Source: an uncultured Dorea sp. | Lineage (GTDB): Bacteria; Bacillota; Clostridia; Lachnospirales; Lachnospiraceae | Reading direction: 5' to 3' | Length of the DNA: 17,088 nt | Assembly: GCF_934294775.1 (NCBI RefSeq) | Contig: NZ_CAKRAH010000055.1 | Span: 1 to 17,088, forward strand | Shown here: in pieces, positions 14,314 to 17,088 of the stretch | Layout of the letters: each line of letters begins with the position of its first letter | Position numbering within the stretch: the first letter of the stretch is position 1 | Translations under genes and position numbers: made by a program | The notes under the pieces: model-generated | Databases searched by the model: none | Seen by the model: the letters and a program-made list of their open reading frames with translations, nothing else | Told to the model about the DNA's origin: nothing

Positions 14314-14337
14314 AAGAACATGATTAGAAATGTTCTT
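14314..14337 (-). promoter_or_regulatory. Inverted repeat in the leader of the S1-domain gene
   Basis: AAGAACAT and ATGTTCTT (8 bp each, perfect) flank an 8-base spacer, 31 bases before the start codon of the minus-strand gene. It would either be a leader hairpin or a dimeric repressor site. A weak TATATA/TATAAA box at about 14337-14344 on the minus strand is the nearest promoter candidate. Confidence 0.5.
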
Positions 14338-14347
14338 TTATATACCT

Positions 14348-14435
14348 AAGTATGGAAGAAAAGTTGCCAGTGGTAAGTGTTCTGTATGCTAAAGTATGCA
14401 AGAGAAGCTGCCAGTGGCAAGTTTTCTGTATTGTT
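14348..14435. repeat. Two tandem 44-base repeats, each with an internal dyad
   Basis: Copy 1 (14348-14391) and copy 2 (14392-14435) share AAGTATG, then AAGA-AAG, then TGCCAGTGG, AAGT, TTCTGTAT, with about seven differences by eye. Each copy contains an imperfect dyad with AGA and TCT ends: copy 1 has TTGCCA-G-TGGTAA, copy 2 has TGCCA-G-TGGCA. An 8-base inverted repeat (TGTATGCT 14383-14390, AGCATACA 14444-14451) brackets copy 2. They lie in the divergent control region and abut the probable ppaC promoter. Confidence 0.75.
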
Positions 14436-14459
14436 TTTAGTATAGCATACAACTATAAT
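14431..14459 (+). promoter_or_regulatory. Probable promoter of ppaC
   Basis: TTGTTT (14431-14436), a 17-base spacer and a perfect TATAAT (14454-14459). The -35 box overlaps the end of tandem repeat copy 2. The leader to the ATG would be about 105 bases; it includes a TTGACG at 14499-14504 without a matching -10 box. On the minus strand TTGAAC-N18-TATACT overlaps the same region and could drive the S1-domain gene. Confidence 0.5.
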
Positions 14460-14571
14460 ATTGTTCAAAGAAAAATACGAAATACATGGAAATAAAGGTT
14501 GACGAAACCTGAAAAAGATGGCAAGCTTAATACTTAAGAGATCATAAGGAAAAGGATGTGAAAGATAAAAT

Positions 14572-16218
14572 ATGGCTAAGAAAGCAGGAAAAATATACGT
14601 TGTGGGACATAAGAATCCCGATACGGATTCCATCTGTTCAGCAATCGCTTATGCAAATTTGAAAAGAGAAATAACCGGTAATGAATACATTGCAAAAAGA
14701 GCCGGTCAGATAAATGAAGAGACACATTATGTTTTACAGAAATTTGGAGTAAAGACACCGAATCTTCTGGAAAATGTAAAACTACAGGTAAAGGATATGG
14801 ATATCCATCAGATTGATGGAGTAGGTCCGAATGTATCGTTGAAAGATACATGGATCAAGATGAAAGAGAATAATATCAAAACCATTCCAATCTTAAGAGA
14901 TGAGGAACTTATGGGTGTTATCTCTACTGGAGATATTGCAACCTCTTATATGGATGTATATGATAATACAATTCTGGCAAAAGCAAGAACGCAGTACCGT
15001 AATATCATCCATACTCTGGACGGAGAGTTGATAACAGGTAATGAACATGGATATTTTACCAAAGGAAAAGTTGCAATCGGAGCATCAAGTCCGGATCTGA
15101 TGCAGGAATTCATTGAAAAGGATGACCTGGTTATTCTTGGAAACCGTGTGGAATCGCAGATCTGTGCACTGGATATTGATGTAAGTTGTATGGTAGTGTG
15201 CCAGAATGCGACCGTTTCCGAGGAAGTGATCAAACGGGCGGAGTCACAGAGCACAGTCATCATCAGCACACCACATGATACATTTACAGCTGCACGTCTG
15301 ATCAATCAGAGTGTGCCGGTAAAACGTTTTATGACGAAGATGCCGCTTACGTCGTTCCATATGAGTGATTATGTAGAAGACATCAAGGAAGTGATGGCAA
15401 AGAAAAAATACCGTGATTTCCCAATCATTGATAAACATGGAAAATTCAAAGGATTTGTTTCCAGACGTCGTTTCCTGAATGTAAGTAAGAAAAAAGTAAT
15501 TCTGGTAGATCATAATGAAAAGAATCAGGCAGTGGACGGAATTGAAGAAGCTGAGATTGTAGAAATTATCGATCATCACAGACTGGGCAATATCGAGACG
15601 ATGGGGCCGGTATTCTTTAGGAACCAGCCGGTTGGATGTACGGCGACCATTGTATATCAGATGTACAAAGAAAATGACGTAGAACTGACACCGACGATCG
15701 CAGGACTTCTGTGTTCTGCAATTATTTCGGATACACTGTTATTCCGTTCACCGACCTGCACACCACTGGATGAAAAGGTTGCCAAGAAGCTTGCGAAGAT
15801 TGCAGGAATCAATCTGGAAGAACAGGCACAGGCAATGTTCAAGGCAGGAAGCAGTCTTGCCGGAAAGACTGCAGAAGATATCTGCTTCCAGGATTTCAAA
15901 CAGTTTACGGTTAATGATACTGTATTCGGAGTAGGACAGCTGAATTCCATGAGCAAGGAAGAACTGCAGGAAGTAAAAGAGATGCTGACACCGTATCTGC
16001 CGGAAGTACTGGAAAAAAATGGTGTACAGATGGTATTCTTTATGCTTACAGACATTCTGGATGAATCAACGGAACTGCTGTGCTGCGGAGCGAAAGCAAA
16101 AGAATATATCATCGATGCATTTGACTTAAAGGAAGATGCGGAAAAGATGATCTTAAAGGGCGTTGTATCCAGAAAGAAACAGCTGATACCAACACTGGTA
16201 AGTGAACTTCAGCAGTAG
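14572..16218 (+). CDS. ppaC: CBS/DRTGG-regulated manganese-dependent (family II) inorganic pyrophosphatase
   Basis: A 548-residue enzyme that splits pyrophosphate into two phosphates, pulling forward biosynthetic reactions. The catalytic DHH domain is split: the N-terminal metal site H13, D17, D19 in GHKNPDTDS, then after the insert VDHNE (312-316) and DHH (334-336), and a C-terminal DHHA2 domain with SRKKQLIPTL. The insert (about 70-300) holds a CBS domain, a DRTGG-type domain (about 130-245) and a second CBS domain, the arrangement of CBS-PPases such as that of Clostridium perfringens, in which AMP/ADP inhibit and ATP or diadenosine polyphosphates activate. Similar nucleotide control is inferred here. 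The start at 14572 is the family start; AAGGAT lies about 14 bases before it, a rather long spacing. Its stop overlaps the ribosome site of the next gene. Confidence 0.96.
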   Translation: MAKKAGKIYVVGHKNPDTDSICSAIAYANLKREITGNEYIAKRAGQINEETHYVLQKFGVKTPNLLENVKLQVKDMDIHQIDGVGPNVSLKDTWIKMKENNIKTIPILRDEELMGVISTGDIATSYMDVYDNTILAKARTQYRNIIHTLDGELITGNEHGYFTKGKVAIGASSPDLMQEFIEKDDLVILGNRVESQICALDIDVSCMVVCQNATVSEEVIKRAESQSTVIISTPHDTFTAARLINQSVPVKRFMTKMPLTSFHMSDYVEDIKEVMAKKKYRDFPIIDKHGKFKGFVSRRRFLNVSKKKVILVDHNEKNQAVDGIEEAEIVEIIDHHRLGNIETMGPVFFRNQPVGCTATIVYQMYKENDVELTPTIAGLLCSAIISDTLLFRSPTCTPLDEKVAKKLAKIAGINLEEQAQAMFKAGSSLAGKTAEDICFQDFKQFTVNDTVFGVGQLNSMSKEELQEVKEMLTPYLPEVLEKNGVQMVFFMLTDILDESTELLCCGAKAKEYIIDAFDLKEDAEKMILKGVVSRKKQLIPTLVSELQQ

Positions 16219-16228
16219 GAGTAAAGAG

Positions 16229-16876
16229 ATGGGAAAACAGATTTGGAAACCGGGAAATATGATATATCCGCTGCCGGCAGTGATGGTAAGTACTGCAGAT
16301 AAGTCGGGAAAAGCAAATATCATAACCGTGGCTTGGACAGGAACGGTATGTACGAATCCGGCAATGTTGTATATCTCCGTAAGACCGGAGCGTTACTCAT
16401 ATGGACTTTTAAAGGACAGCGGGGAATTTGTCGTCAATCTGACGACAGAAAAGCTGAAAAAAGCAACCGACTGGTGTGGCGTCAGATCCGGAAGGGATGT
16501 AGATAAGTGGGAAGCAATGCACCTGACACAGGGAAAAGCTTCAAAACTGCAGTATGCCCCAATCATAGAAGAGTGTCCGGTGAATATCGAGTGTACCGTG
16601 ACAGAAGTAAAAGAACTGGGATCACATCATATGTTCCTGGCGAAAGTAGAAGCCGTTCAGGTAGGAGAAGAATATCTGGATGAAAAAGGAAGATTACAGC
16701 TTGGAAAAGCCGGACTTCTGGCATATTCACACGGAGAATATCTGACACTTGGAAAGTCTCTTGGAACATTTGGCTGGAGTGTGAGAAAAAAGCCGGATGT
16801 AGATAAAAAACGAAAGAAAAACTCCGGGAAAAAGACAGTGTCAAAAAAATCACGGAAGAATAAAAAAGCTGTTTAA
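16229..16876 (+). CDS. Flavin reductase-like FMN-binding protein with a lysine-rich tail
   Basis: A 215-residue protein. Residues 1-185 match the flavin reductase-like split-barrel domain: PLPAVMVSTADKSGKANIITVAWTG near the N-terminus (FMN-binding region), then ISVRPERYSYGLLKDSGEFVVNL and ATDWCGVRSGRDVDKW, the order found in small clostridial members of this family. It probably binds FMN and reduces it or a small substrate with NAD(P)H; the substrate is unknown. The last 28 or so residues are unusual, mostly Lys/Arg/Ser (for example KKRKKNSGKK), and would suit binding to nucleic acid or membrane. The start at 16229 is chosen because AGGAG (16217-16221) lies 7 bases upstream and overlaps the ppaC stop, indicating coupled translation with ppaC. 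Confidence 0.88.
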   Translation: MGKQIWKPGNMIYPLPAVMVSTADKSGKANIITVAWTGTVCTNPAMLYISVRPERYSYGLLKDSGEFVVNLTTEKLKKATDWCGVRSGRDVDKWEAMHLTQGKASKLQYAPIIEECPVNIECTVTEVKELGSHHMFLAKVEAVQVGEEYLDEKGRLQLGKAGLLAYSHGEYLTLGKSLGTFGWSVRKKPDVDKKRKKNSGKKTVSKKSRKNKKAV

Positions 16877-16889
16877 TACATTAATTTTG

Positions 16890-17088
16890 GGTGGATTCCC
16901 GGTCCTTGCGTATGCCTTGGTATAAGATCTGGTCCGCGACTCCATGAAGCAAGAAGTAGTAAGAGAGCCTGAATTCCCTAAAAGCAACAGAAAGCAAACC
17001 CAAACTCGACCTTCGTCTCAAACAGTGGATTTGCTTTCTGTTAACGGGAATCCAGACTCTCTAACTACTTCTAAGCCTCATTCCGAAT
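16890..17088 (+). ncRNA. Probable structured non-coding RNA (3' end outside window)
   Basis: No convincing reading frame lies in these ~200 bases, but both arms of a long rod do. The pairings are: 16952-16960 with 17064-17072 (9 bp); 16962-16967 with 17057-17062 (6 bp); ATTCCC 16973-16978 with GGGAAT 17046-17051; and 16986-16998 with 17030-17042 (13 bp), capped by a ~31-base loop. The 5' part has its own hairpin TATGC-CTTG-GTATA (16911-16924) inside TTGCG/CGCGA (16906-16910 with 16935-16939). GGATTCCC (16893-16900) is also perfectly complementary to GGGAATCC (17046-17053), giving an alternative pairing. The end, AAGCCTCATTCCGAAT, looks like the first arm and loop of a terminator cut by the window edge. 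The 6S RNA and raiA-motif classes are candidates; I cannot assign a class by eye. Confidence 0.65.

Noticed and set aside
14348..14435. CRISPR-like array
   Set aside because: There are only two adjacent copies with no unique spacers and no cas genes.
14346..14633. Minus-strand reading frame across the tandem repeats
   Set aside because: It overlaps the repeats and the ppaC start, has no ribosome site and repeats the same residues only because the DNA repeats.
16890..17088. RNase P RNA, tmRNA or SRP RNA
   Set aside because: The invariant blocks I would expect for these (RNase P GAGGAAAGTC core, tmRNA tRNA-like ends, SRP GGAAGGAAGC loop) are not present.
16890..17088. TnpB/IS605-type end or omega RNA
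   Set aside because: The rod and GAATCC block superficially recall IS605 right ends, but there is no transposase or TnpB remnant; the upstream gene is an intact flavin reductase. Sequence beyond the window could reopen this.

Overview
This window reads as a chromosomal segment of an anaerobic, low-to-moderate-GC Firmicute, most likely a gut Lachnospiraceae member (Dorea/Ruminococcus/Blautia-like). That rests on several signs: strong AAGGAGG-type ribosome binding sites, a DUF5688 protein, a chorismate mutase-shikimate kinase fusion, a CBS/DRTGG-regulated family II pyrophosphatase, and an Fe-S/flavin enoate reductase of the type found in gut clostridia. The genus is inference. No insertion sequence, prophage, CRISPR array or integrase is visible; most of the window is housekeeping.

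Layout. (a) 1-328: the end of a membrane protein, probably an ABC-2 type permease, running off the left edge. A hairpin terminator lies between it and a convergent 666-residue 2-enoate reductase/BaiCD-BaiH-type flavoprotein on the minus strand (471-2471). (b) 2644-4714: a divergent promoter region, then a chorismate mutase-shikimate kinase fusion, a YqeG-type HAD phosphatase and elongation factor P with its own promoter and terminator. (c) 4836-5717: a lone DUF5688 gene. (d) 5856-8954: tRNA-Arg(CCG), then argS, then an AlaX-type alanyl-tRNA editing protein, forming a small tRNA-charging and quality-control cluster, closed by a bidirectional terminator shared with a convergent TetR regulator. 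(e) 9755-9822: back-to-back promoters for tetR and for a methyltransferase-hslO-nadE run (9894-13513). (f) 13530-14283: a terminator shared with a convergent minus-strand protein that has two S1 domains. (g) 14314-14460: a repeat-rich divergent control region, followed by the CBS-regulated pyrophosphatase and a flavin reductase-like protein. (h) 16890-17088: a non-coding stretch that folds into a long rod and runs off the right edge, very likely a structured RNA.

How the genes fit together. The common theme is core metabolism and translation: aromatic amino-acid synthesis (shikimate kinase), polyproline translation (EF-P), arginine charging, removal of mischarged alanyl-tRNA, redox-stress chaperoning (Hsp33), NAD synthesis and pyrophosphate removal. 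The parts most worth a second look are the structured RNA at the right edge, the 44-base tandem repeats with internal dyads in front of the pyrophosphatase, and the chorismate mutase domain that has lost two usual active-site residues.
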